This document shows, piece after piece, positions 43,145 through 53,048 of a stretch of 64,000 nucleotides of DNA. The DNA is taken from contig CAVZGE010000006.1 in NCBI GenBank assembly GCA_963774745.1, positions 124,001 through 188,000 on the forward strand. Direction: 5' to 3'. The stretch comes from Prado023 sp963774745. GTDB lineage: Bacteria > Actinomycetota > Actinomycetes > S36-B12 > CAIYMF01. The position numbers were made by a program, and so were the translations under genes. The stretch's first letter is position 1. Each line of letters starts with the position of its first letter. The notes below the pieces were generated by a model. The model did not search any database, was not told where the DNA came from, and saw nothing but the letters and a program-made list of their open reading frames with translations.

Positions 43145-43150
43145 TACATT
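43145..43150 (+). promoter_or_regulatory. -10 box TACATT of glbO
   Basis: TACATT ends exactly 6 nt before GTG 43157, fitting a leaderless transcript and supporting that start. Confidence 0.5.
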
Positions 43151-43156
43151 CGTCCC

Positions 43157-43564
43157 GTGCAGACCCCACCGGAAACCCCCTTCGAGCGGTTCGGCGGGCA
43201 TGGGTTCTTCGACCTGCTGGTCGGCCGGTTCTACGCGGGAGTGGCCGAGGATCCGCACCTGCGGCCCATGTACCCCGAGGCCGACCTGGGACCGGCCGCC
43301 GAGCGCCTGCAGCTGTTCCTGGAGCAGTACTGGGGTGGGCCCACCACGTACTCGCAGGAGCGTGGGCACCCGCGCCTGCGGATGCGGCACGCGCCGTTCC
43401 CGGTCGATGCGGCCGCCCATGATGCGTGGCTGCGCCACATGCGTGCGGCCCTCGATGAGGCGGCCCCGGCCGTCGGGATGTCGACCGAGGACGAGGCCGA
43501 GCTCTGGGACTACCTGACCCGTGCCGCGCTCTCGATGGTCAACACCTACCCCGGCCCGGCCTGA
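43157..43564 (+). CDS. glbO: Group II truncated haemoglobin (GlbO type)
   Basis: 135 aa, length and sequence typical of actinobacterial GlbO. Visible landmarks are the B10 Tyr region (VGRFYAGVAEDP), the E-helix YWGGPTTYS segment, the proximal His in RMRHAPFPV, and Trp G8 in DAWLRHM. It binds haem and handles O2, NO or peroxide. The GTG start has no ribosome site. The last 19 nt overlap the end of the convergent SDR-SRPBCC gene, so antisense interference between the two is possible. Confidence 0.94.
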   Translation: MQTPPETPFERFGGHGFFDLLVGRFYAGVAEDPHLRPMYPEADLGPAAERLQLFLEQYWGGPTTYSQERGHPRLRMRHAPFPVDAAAHDAWLRHMRAALDEAAPAVGMSTEDEAELWDYLTRAALSMVNTYPGPA

Positions 43565-45063
43565 CGCGACCGCTCGGCTGTCAGCTGCCGGTTGCGCTCG
43601 ACCGCGGCGGCGCTGATCCGGCGCACCATCGTCGGGAAGACGACGCCGTGGAACGGCAGCACCGCGTGCCAGTACGCCTGACCGGCCAGTCCGTGCGGGA
43701 AGAACGTGGCGCGCTGGCGCAGCGCCGTGCCCCCGCCGGGCGCCGGGGCGACGTGGAACTCCAGCCACGCCAGGCCCGGCACCTTCATCTCGGCCCGCAG
43801 CCTCAGCAGGCTGCCCGGGACGACCTCCTCGACGCGCCAGAAGTCGCAGGCCTCCCCGACCAGGAGCTCCTGGGGATCGCGTCGGCCCCGGCGCAGGCCC
43901 GGCCCGCCGATGAGGCGGTCGAACCCACCGCGCACCTCCCATGCCCATGGCAGCGAGTACCAGCCGTTGTCCCCGCCGATCGACTCGACCACGTCCCAGA
44001 CGGCCTCGGGTGAGGCGTCGACATGGGCACTGCGATCGTCGGTGAACAGCGAGCCGCCGGCCCAGTCCGGGTCCGTGGGCATCGGGTCGCTCGGCGCGCC
44101 TGGCATGTAGGCATCCGACCACCGCGTCGCGACGTCGGCGTCCTTGACCCGCTTGAGCGCCAGGCGCACGGAGTCGTCGAACCCCAGCAGGCCGCCAGGT
44201 GGGTCGGGCACGTAGCCGCGGATGTCGTCCTCCTGGCAGACCACCTCGTTGCGCAGTGAGGCGACGAGCGGCCGGGCGATGAGGCTGGGAACCGGGGTCA
44301 CGAGGCCCACCCAGCGCGCCGAGAGCTCGGGCTGGAGCAGGTTGATGGGCAGGATGCGCCGGCGCTTCAAGCCAGACACGGCGGCGAAGCGCTGCATCAT
44401 CTGCTCGTAGGTCAGGACGTCGGGCCCGCCGATGTCGAAGGTCCGGTTGACCTCCGGCGGCAGCATCGCGCACCCCACCAGGTAGCGCAGGACATCACGG
44501 ATCGCGATCGGCTGGATCCGCGTGCGGACCCATCGGGGCGTGATCATCACCGGCAGCCGCTCGGTGAGGTAGCGCAGCATCTCGAACGACAGGGACCCCG
44601 ACCCGATCACCGTGGCCGCGCCGAGTGCCGCCGTCGGGACGCCGCTGGCCAGCAGGATCTCGCCGACCTCGGCCCGGGAGCGCAGGTGCTCACTGAGGTC
44701 CTCGTCGTGGGCCAGGCCACCGAGGTAGACGATGCGCTGGACCCCCGCCTCCCGGGCGACTCGGGCGAAGGTGCGGGCCACCGCGGCCTCCGTGCGCTCG
44801 AAGTCCGGTCCCGTGCCGATCGCGTGGATCAGGTAGTAGGCCACCTCGACGCCGGACATGGCCCGGGCCAGGGCCTCGGGGTCGGCAGCGTCGCCGACGG
44901 CGACCTCGACGTCAGCATGCCAGGGCAGGTCGCGCAGGCGATCGGGGTGCCGGGCCAGGACCCGGACCTGGTGCCCGGCCGCCAGCAGCTCGGGCACGAG
45001 CCGACCGCCGATGTAGCCGGTGGCACCGGTGACGAGGCACAGCCGGCCGGGGGTGGGCTCCAT
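43546..45063 (-). CDS. NAD(P)-binding SDR fused to SRPBCC (DUF2867) domain
   Basis: 505 aa. The N-terminal ~310 residues are an atypical extended SDR (LVTGATGYIGGRLVPELL, NAD(P)-binding TGxxGxxG). The C-terminal ~170 residues are a DUF2867/SRPBCC lipid- or ligand-binding module (HVDASPEAVWDVVESIGG). This fusion is common in bacteria and annotated only generically; a quinone- or lipid-related reductase role is possible but unproved. A CACACT box lies 6 nt upstream of ATG 45063. Its 3' end overlaps glbO by 19 nt. Confidence 0.87.
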   Translation of the reverse strand: MEPTPGRLCLVTGATGYIGGRLVPELLAAGHQVRVLARHPDRLRDLPWHADVEVAVGDAADPEALARAMSGVEVAYYLIHAIGTGPDFERTEAAVARTFARVAREAGVQRIVYLGGLAHDEDLSEHLRSRAEVGEILLASGVPTAALGAATVIGSGSLSFEMLRYLTERLPVMITPRWVRTRIQPIAIRDVLRYLVGCAMLPPEVNRTFDIGGPDVLTYEQMMQRFAAVSGLKRRRILPINLLQPELSARWVGLVTPVPSLIARPLVASLRNEVVCQEDDIRGYVPDPPGGLLGFDDSVRLALKRVKDADVATRWSDAYMPGAPSDPMPTDPDWAGGSLFTDDRSAHVDASPEAVWDVVESIGGDNGWYSLPWAWEVRGGFDRLIGGPGLRRGRRDPQELLVGEACDFWRVEEVVPGSLLRLRAEMKVPGLAWLEFHVAPAPGGGTALRQRATFFPHGLAGQAYWHAVLPFHGVVFPTMVRRISAAAVERNRQLTAERSRQAGPG

Positions 45064-45159
45064 GCGCCCAGTGTGCCGCCCGGGGCAGGCAGCGCAACCG
45101 GGGCTGCCGGGTGGCTGGTGCCGTGATCGGGGTTGAGCCCTGCGCTGGGCGCCCCAGTG

Positions 45160-46128
45160 CTACCGGGCAGGTGCCGGACCGGCCGGCTGCGTCCCGGGGG
45201 GCAGGGGTGTCCCGTCGGGGCCGTAGGAGACCGGCCGGGCCAGGACGGGAACCACGACACCGTTCTTGTCGAAGGCGTTCTTCAACCGCTCGCGCAGCTC
45301 GCGGGTCAAGGTCACCTGGTGGCTGGCCCGTGCCTTGACCGCGATCCGGACGTAGACCGCCTCCCCGGAGACGGCGTCGACTCCGGCGAAGGTGGGCCGG
45401 CCCAGCATCATCGTCTGCGTGACCGGGTCGTTGTACATGTCGTTGCCCACGTCGACCACGATCTGGCGGATCACCTCGAGGTCGGCGTTGTACGACACAG
45501 GGATGGTGGCCGCGGCCAACGTCCACCCCTGGGACTGGTTGGCCACCCGCAGGATCTCGCCGTTGCGCACGTACCAGACGACACCGGTAAGGTCGCGGAT
45601 CCTGGTGATCCGCAGTGCCACCTCCTCCACGGTCCCGACGACGGGGCCGACATCGACGAGGTCGCCCACCCCGTACTGGTCCTCGACGATCATGAAGAAG
45701 CCCGACAGGTAGTCCTTGACCAGGGTCTGGGCGCCGAAGCCCAGGGCGACGCCCACCACGCCGGCGCTGGCCAGGAGCGGGGTGATGTTGACGCCGAGCT
45801 CGGTGAGCACGAGCAGGCTCGCAGTGCCCCAGATGACCAGCGCCAGGGTGTTGCGCAGGAGCTGGCCCACGGCCTTGGCCCGCTGCTCGCGCCGCTGGGA
45901 CATGATCATGGCCTGCAGCTCGACGGTCTCCTCCGGGTTGGCCACCAGGTCGTTCTCACGGCTGCGTCCCGACTCGATCCAGCGCTTGACCGCGCGGGCG
46001 ATCACCCGAGCGACGATCAGGTGCAGGAGTGCGGCGACCGCCACGATGATCAGGATGCTCAACCCGATGCCCCAGAAGCCCTGCGTCCAGCTCGTGGTCG
46101 GGTCGGCGCTCTCAGCGGAAGGGATCAC
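45160..46128 (-). CDS. MscS-family mechanosensitive channel
   Basis: 322 aa. Small-conductance mechanosensitive channel. An N-terminal TM (GIGLSILIIVAVAALLHLIV), a second TM and the pore-lining TM3 (LLASAGVVGVALGFGAQTLV) are followed by the beta domain (GVGDLVDVGPVVGTVEEVAL) and the C-terminal alpha/beta domain. It releases solutes on hypo-osmotic shock. The start is GTG 46128, set by a TAGGGT box 7 nt upstream; the longer frame to 46359 overlaps the malQ promoter region and was rejected. It is divergent from malQ, with about 84 nt between the predicted -10 boxes. Confidence 0.91.
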   Translation of the reverse strand: MIPSAESADPTTSWTQGFWGIGLSILIIVAVAALLHLIVARVIARAVKRWIESGRSRENDLVANPEETVELQAMIMSQRREQRAKAVGQLLRNTLALVIWGTASLLVLTELGVNITPLLASAGVVGVALGFGAQTLVKDYLSGFFMIVEDQYGVGDLVDVGPVVGTVEEVALRITRIRDLTGVVWYVRNGEILRVANQSQGWTLAAATIPVSYNADLEVIRQIVVDVGNDMYNDPVTQTMMLGRPTFAGVDAVSGEAVYVRIAVKARASHQVTLTRELRERLKNAFDKNGVVVPVLARPVSYGPDGTPLPPGTQPAGPAPAR

Positions 46129-46135
46129 GGGCAGA

Positions 46136-46141
46136 ACCCTA
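46136..46141 (-). promoter_or_regulatory. -10 box TAGGGT of the mscS-type gene
   Basis: On the minus strand TAGGGT ends 7 nt before GTG 46128, a leaderless-start layout. Confidence 0.5.
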
Positions 46142-46211
46142 CGACGCCCGAATCCCGATCTCCCGCGATCATCGCGGTCCCCCGGGCGCGCGGCGGGGGA
46201 GGGCGACGGCC

Positions 46212-46217
46212 TAGCCT
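46212..46217 (+). promoter_or_regulatory. -10 box TAGCCT upstream of the malQ leader ORF
   Basis: TAGCCT ends 7 nt before ATG 46225, so the transcript would begin at or near the leader ORF start codon. Confidence 0.5.
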
Positions 46218-46224
46218 GACTCCC

Positions 46225-46296
46225 ATGCCGCCGAGGTCGCTGGGCTCCGGGCGTCCCGCAGCCCAGCCGGTCGCAGGCGACGGTGATCCCCGGTGA
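46225..46296 (+). CDS. Possible 23-residue leader ORF upstream of malQ
   Basis: ATG 46225 opens a 24-codon ORF (beginning MPPRSLGSGRPAAQ) that stops at TGA 46294-46296. It overlaps a GTG (46293) that is in frame with malQ. Its ATG is positioned for leaderless translation by the -10 box at 46212. It could couple or attenuate malQ translation. No similarity to known peptides is recognised, and translation is inference only. Confidence 0.35.
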   Translation: MPPRSLGSGRPAAQPVAGDGDPR

Positions 46297-46322
46297 CGCC
46301 CGACGTGCGAGTGGAGGAACCT

Positions 46323-48554
46323 GTGAGTTCAGATCGACCGGCCAACCCTGATCCCGCACCTGGTGGGACGTCGGCTGCGAAGCCCCCGAAGCCGCCGGTG
46401 GTGGAGCCGGAATGGCTGGAGCCGAGTCCCGAGCTGGTCGAGCTCGCCCGTGCCTATGGGGTCGCCGTCGAGTACTGGGACCAGTCGGGCAACTACCACC
46501 GGATCGGGGCCGCGACCATCATCGCGGTGCTCACGGCCCTCGAGGTGGACGTCAGCTCGCCGGACGCGATCTGGAACGCCCTCTACGACCGCCGCAACGC
46601 GCCCTGGCGCAGGATGCTGCCCCCCGTGTTCGTCACGCGCGCGGGGTCGGACAACCAGTGCTGGGTGCACGTCCCGAACGGGGACCCGGTGTCGATGTGG
46701 GTCGACCGTGAGGAGGGTGGCGAGGCCTGGTTCCTGGACCAGGTGGACCGCTGGGTCGAGCCCCGGCACGTCGACGGGGTCCTGGTCGGGGAGGCCACGT
46801 TCCGGCTGCCGTGGGACCTGCCCCTGGGCTGGCACACGATGTGGGCGCGCTCGCACGGGGCGGACGGGGTCGTGCGCGAGGCCTCGTGCCCGCTGATCGT
46901 CACACCCGCGAGGTTGGACCCCCCGGCCCTGGCTGCGGGTCGGCAGTGGGGCTTCATGACGCAGGTCTACGCCATGCGCTCCGAGGGCTCCTGGGGGATC
47001 GGCGACCTCGTGGACCTGGCCGACCTGGCCGCGTGGAGCGGACATGCGGAGGGCGCGGACTTCGTCCTGGTCAACCCGCTGCACGCCGCCTCCCCGGCGG
47101 CGCCGATGGAGCCCTCGCCCTACCTGCCGGTCACCCGGCGGTTCGCCAACCCGATCTACCTGCGCGTGGAGTCCATCGAGGAGTACTCCAGCCTGTCCAT
47201 GGACGACCGCTCCCGGATCGAGGCGCTGTCGATCCCCGTGCGCGCCCTGTCGACGTCGCCGGACCTGATCGACCGTGACGTCATCTGGGGGGCCAAGTCC
47301 CAGGCCCTGCGGTTCGTGTTCGCAGCACCGCTCTCGCCGGGACGCCAGGCCCTGTTCGACGCGTTCGTCGAGCGCGAGGGCCAGGGCCTGACCGACTTCG
47401 CCACCTGGTGCGCGCTGGTCGACGAGCACGGTGGCGAGCCGACGCTGTGGCCGGCGGCCCTGCGGGACGCCGGATCCCCGGAGGTGGCGGCCGAGCGCGA
47501 GCGACTGGCCGACTCGGTGCGCTGGCACTCCTGGCTGCAGTGGCAGCTCGACGAGCAGATGACCCGGGCCCAGCAGGCGGCGGTCGACGCCGGCATGCGC
47601 TCCGGGATCGTGCACGACCTCGCGGTCGGCGTGCACCCCGAGGGGTCCGACGCCTGGGCGCTGCGTGACGTCCTGGCCCAGGGCGTGTCTGTCGGCGCCC
47701 CCCCGGACATGTACAACCAGATGGGCCAGAACTGGTCCCAGCCCCCGTGGCGCCCCGACGCGCTGGCCGAGGCCGGGTTCCTGCCGTACCGCGACATGCT
47801 GCGCACGATCCTGCGGCACGCCGGTGGCATCCGCGTGGACCACGTCCTCGGGTTGTTCCGGCTGTGGTGGATCCCGGAGGGCATGCCCGCCTACAGCGGC
47901 ACGTTCGTCACCTCGGACCACGAGGCGCTCATCGGCATCCTCGCCCTGGAGTCCCAGAGGGCCGGCGCCTGGCTGGTCGGCGAGGACCTGGGCACCGTCG
48001 AGCAGTGGGTCCAGGACTACCTGCTCTCCCGCGGGGTCCTGGGCACGACGATCATGTGGTTCGAGCGCGACTACCACCAGCACCCGGACGTCCCGCTGCA
48101 TCCCGAGCAGTGGCGCGGCAACTGCCTGGCCTCCGTCACGGTCCATGACCTTCCACCGACGGCCGGCTACCTCGCGGGCGAGCACGTGCGGATCCGCGCC
48201 GAGCTCGGCCTGCTGACCCGGCCGGCCGAGGAGGAGCTGGCCGAGAGCAGCGCCCAGGTGGCCGAGTGGCGGGCGATGTGCGTCGACCGGGGCTGGATGC
48301 CGCCCGACGGGACCGACGAGGACCTGGTCGTGGCCCTGCATGCGCTGGTCGCCGCATCCCCGTCGGTGCTGGTGGGCGTGGCCCTGACCGACGCGGTCGG
48401 GGACCGGCGCGCACAGAACCAGCCGGGCACCGACAAGGAGTACCCGAACTGGCGGGTGCCGTTGACCGATGCTGCCGGTCGGGCCGTGCTGATCGAGGAC
48501 TTCCCCAACCTGCCGTTGCTGCGCCGGCTCGTGGAGGCGGTCCGGACCCGGTAG
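46323..48554 (+). CDS. malQ: 4-alpha-glucanotransferase (amylomaltase)
   Basis: 743 aa, GH77. Transfers glucan segments between maltooligosaccharides. The N-terminal ~160 residues are the extra domains found in actinobacterial/E. coli-type long MalQ. The catalytic part begins with RQWGFMTQVYAMRSEGSWGIGD. Catalytic residues: nucleophile Asp in GIRVDHVLG, acid/base Glu in LVGEDLGTV, and Asp in TVHDLPP. GTG 46323 has GGAGG at a good 7-nt spacing; GTG 46293, overlapping the stop of a leader ORF, is an alternative. The final 20 codons and stop lie within a 25-bp tandem duplication. It works with the amylase and alpha-glucosidase in alpha-glucan use. Confidence 0.94.
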   Translation: MSSDRPANPDPAPGGTSAAKPPKPPVVEPEWLEPSPELVELARAYGVAVEYWDQSGNYHRIGAATIIAVLTALEVDVSSPDAIWNALYDRRNAPWRRMLPPVFVTRAGSDNQCWVHVPNGDPVSMWVDREEGGEAWFLDQVDRWVEPRHVDGVLVGEATFRLPWDLPLGWHTMWARSHGADGVVREASCPLIVTPARLDPPALAAGRQWGFMTQVYAMRSEGSWGIGDLVDLADLAAWSGHAEGADFVLVNPLHAASPAAPMEPSPYLPVTRRFANPIYLRVESIEEYSSLSMDDRSRIEALSIPVRALSTSPDLIDRDVIWGAKSQALRFVFAAPLSPGRQALFDAFVEREGQGLTDFATWCALVDEHGGEPTLWPAALRDAGSPEVAAERERLADSVRWHSWLQWQLDEQMTRAQQAAVDAGMRSGIVHDLAVGVHPEGSDAWALRDVLAQGVSVGAPPDMYNQMGQNWSQPPWRPDALAEAGFLPYRDMLRTILRHAGGIRVDHVLGLFRLWWIPEGMPAYSGTFVTSDHEALIGILALESQRAGAWLVGEDLGTVEQWVQDYLLSRGVLGTTIMWFERDYHQHPDVPLHPEQWRGNCLASVTVHDLPPTAGYLAGEHVRIRAELGLLTRPAEEELAESSAQVAEWRAMCVDRGWMPPDGTDEDLVVALHALVAASPSVLVGVALTDAVGDRRAQNQPGTDKEYPNWRVPLTDAAGRAVLIEDFPNLPLLRRLVEAVRTR

Positions 48555-48584
48555 CGCCCAGGCGGTCCGGACCCGGTAGCGCCC
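48535..48584. repeat. 25-bp tandem duplication at the malQ stop codon
   Basis: The 25-bp unit starting AGGCGGTCCGGACCCGGTAG occurs at 48535-48559 and 48560-48584, and a third partial copy begins at 48585. The first copy encodes the end of MalQ including its TAG; the second repeats the same residues after the stop. Confidence 0.9.
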
Positions 48585-48601
48585 AGGCGTCCGGGCGGGG
48601 C

Positions 48602-51151
<2,550 letters not shown>

Positions 51152-51273
51152 GGGGACTCCAAGGGGGGGTGAGTGCATCGGTCGATCGGTCAGGGCCATC
51201 GGGGCGACGCCATTCGAGCGGGGTTCGTGCGGCATTCTTCCACGCGGCGCGTCCTGCCCGTGGCCCACGCAGC

Positions 51274-52077
51274 TCAGCCGGTGCCGGTGAGGCGCCCGGA
51301 GGGTGCGACGTCGACCAGCGCCTCCCGGATCCTGGCCAGGTGCTCGAGGTCCGGCGCCGGCCACCCGTTGGTCGGCCACTGCGGTCCCGGCCCGGCGGTG
51401 ACGCCCACCATCCCGGGCGGGCTGGGGGAGGCGCCGGTCGTGCGGTACCCCCGCGCTGAGACGTGGATCTCGGGCACGAGGGTGTCGGACACGAGCTCGC
51501 GGGCAGTCTCGGCGGTGATGCCCCCGCCGGCCATCACGACGTGGCCGTCCCGGGCGGTGCGCACGAGCTGGGCGAGCATCGCAGCCCCCTGGGTCGCGGT
51601 TGGGGCGCCCCCGCTGGTCAGGACGCGGTCGCAGCCCAGGACGAAGGCCATCTCGACCGCGACCTCGATGCTGCGGGCGACGTCCACGGCCCGGTGGAAG
51701 GTCACCGAGCGGCCCTCAGCGGCCTCGACGAGGCGCTCCAGCAGGGCCACGTCCACGTCACCCTGCGCGGTCAGGACGCCCACGACGAGGCCGTGCGCCC
51801 CGAGTCGGACCGCGGTGGCGATGTCGCGCAGCATCACGACCTGCTCGTCGCGGTCGAACACGAAGCCGCCACCGCGGGGGCGGATCATCACGTGCACCGG
51901 CGTGCCGTGGGGTTCCGCGAGCCCGAGGACCGTCTCGATCGTCCCGGCTGAGGGGGTCGTCCCGCCCTGCGGGTCGTTCTCGCACAGCTCGATGCGGTCC
52001 GCGCCCCCGATCAGGGCCAGTCGGGCCGCGCCGACCGAGGTTGCCAGCACCTCGATGGCCGGTCGGGGAGGACTCAT
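51274..52077 (-). CDS. cutC: Copper homeostasis protein CutC family
   Basis: 267 aa TIM-barrel of the CutC family (IEVLATSVGAARLALIGGADRIELC, GGTTPSAG, VMIRPRGGGFVFD). The bacterial role in copper handling is debated; the family is widely conserved. ATG 52077 has a GATGCT box 6 nt upstream and is only 29 nt from the divergent rpiB start, so the two promoters must overlap. The C-terminal ~40 residues are Pro/Gly-rich. Confidence 0.9.
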   Translation of the reverse strand: MSPPRPAIEVLATSVGAARLALIGGADRIELCENDPQGGTTPSAGTIETVLGLAEPHGTPVHVMIRPRGGGFVFDRDEQVVMLRDIATAVRLGAHGLVVGVLTAQGDVDVALLERLVEAAEGRSVTFHRAVDVARSIEVAVEMAFVLGCDRVLTSGGAPTATQGAAMLAQLVRTARDGHVVMAGGGITAETARELVSDTLVPEIHVSARGYRTTGASPSPPGMVGVTAGPGPQWPTNGWPAPDLEHLARIREALVDVAPSGRLTGTG

Positions 52078-52083
52078 GGGCCA

Positions 52084-52100
52084 AGCATCCGACACAATCT
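52084..52100. promoter_or_regulatory. Overlapping divergent -10 boxes of cutC and rpiB
   Basis: GATGCT (minus strand, 52084-52089) and CAATCT (plus strand, 52095-52100) each lie 6 nt from the start codon they serve, within a 29-nt intergenic gap. Each -35 element would fall inside the opposing gene. Confidence 0.4.
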
Positions 52101-52106
52101 GGTGCC

Positions 52107-52556
52107 ATGCGGGTTCATCTGGGCTGTGACCATGCCGGCTACGAGTTGAAGAACATGTTGGCTGCCTACCTGCGTGAGGCGGGCCACGACGTCGTGGACC
52201 ACGGCGCGCACGAGTACGACGCGGAGGACGACTACCCGGCGTTCTGCTTCGAGGCAGCCGAGGGCGTCGTCGAGGAGCCGGGGAGCCTGGGCATCGTCAT
52301 CGGCGGGTCGGGCAACGGCGAGCAGATAGCGGCCAACAAGGTGCCCGGCGTGCGCGCCGCCCTTGCCTGGTCGGTGGAGATCGCAACCCTGGCCCGGGAG
52401 CACAACGACGCCAACGTCGTGGCCATCGGCGGGCGCATGCACTCGACCGAGGAGTCGTTCGCGATCGTCAACGCCTTCCTGGCCACACCCTTCTCCGGCG
52501 CCGAGCGCCACCAGCGCCGGATCGACCAGCTGGCGCAGTACGAGGCCGAGCGCTGA
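52107..52556 (+). CDS. rpiB: Ribose-5-phosphate isomerase B
   Basis: 149 aa. Interconverts ribose-5-phosphate and ribulose-5-phosphate. The family start MRVHLGCDHAGYELKN and the GGSGNGEQIAANKVPGVRAA active-site loop are present. That loop has Ser where some RpiB have Cys, as in mycobacterial and other actinobacterial enzymes. Full family length (about 150). It has no ribosome-binding site and is divergent from cutC across 29 nt. Confidence 0.93.
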   Translation: MRVHLGCDHAGYELKNMLAAYLREAGHDVVDHGAHEYDAEDDYPAFCFEAAEGVVEEPGSLGIVIGGSGNGEQIAANKVPGVRAALAWSVEIATLAREHNDANVVAIGGRMHSTEESFAIVNAFLATPFSGAERHQRRIDQLAQYEAER

Positions 52557-52568
52557 GGCTCCCGGGAG

Positions 52569-53039
52569 TCAGGCCCAGGTGGAGTAGGGGCTCCGCGAGA
52601 GGTTCACGTTGAAGTAGCGCTGGTCGTCGGACACCTCGGTGCCCGCCCACTCGGGGCGCACGAAGGCCTGCCCCGGATCGGCCAGCTCGACCTCGGCCAT
52701 GATCAGCGGCGCATTGTCCCCGGCGAAGACATCGACCTCCCAGATGTGGGCACCCACGGGGACCAGGTGCCGCACCTTGTCGATGACCGGGCCCTGTGCC
52801 AGCTCGTCGAGCATCCCCAGGGCATCGGTGACCGGGATCTCGTACTCGAACTCGCTGCGGGCGATCCCGACCGAGACCCCCTTGACCGTGAGGAACCCCC
52901 TGTCGCCCTTGACCCGGACCCGGACCGTCGCGGTGTCGGTCTGGGCGAGGTAGCCCTGCACGATGCGCGTCGCGGACGTGACGTCGTCACGCCATGACTG
53001 GCCAGTCACCAGGAACTTGCGCTCGACCTCGACTCCCAT
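52569..53039 (-). CDS. CYTH-domain protein (triphosphate tunnel metalloenzyme)
   Basis: 156 aa. The N-terminal EVERKFLV carries the ExExK signature of CYTH/triphosphate tunnel enzymes, followed by the tunnel strands (VRVRVKGDRGFLTVKG, FEYEIPV, IWEVDVF). Stand-alone CYTH proteins hydrolyse inorganic triphosphate or related compounds. It lies 9 nt downstream of the carboxypeptidase gene on the same strand, so the two are probably co-transcribed. Substrate not deducible. Confidence 0.9.
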   Translation of the reverse strand: MGVEVERKFLVTGQSWRDDVTSATRIVQGYLAQTDTATVRVRVKGDRGFLTVKGVSVGIARSEFEYEIPVTDALGMLDELAQGPVIDKVRHLVPVGAHIWEVDVFAGDNAPLIMAEVELADPGQAFVRPEWAGTEVSDDQRYFNVNLSRSPYSTWA

Positions 53040-53048
53040 GGTCCCCTC

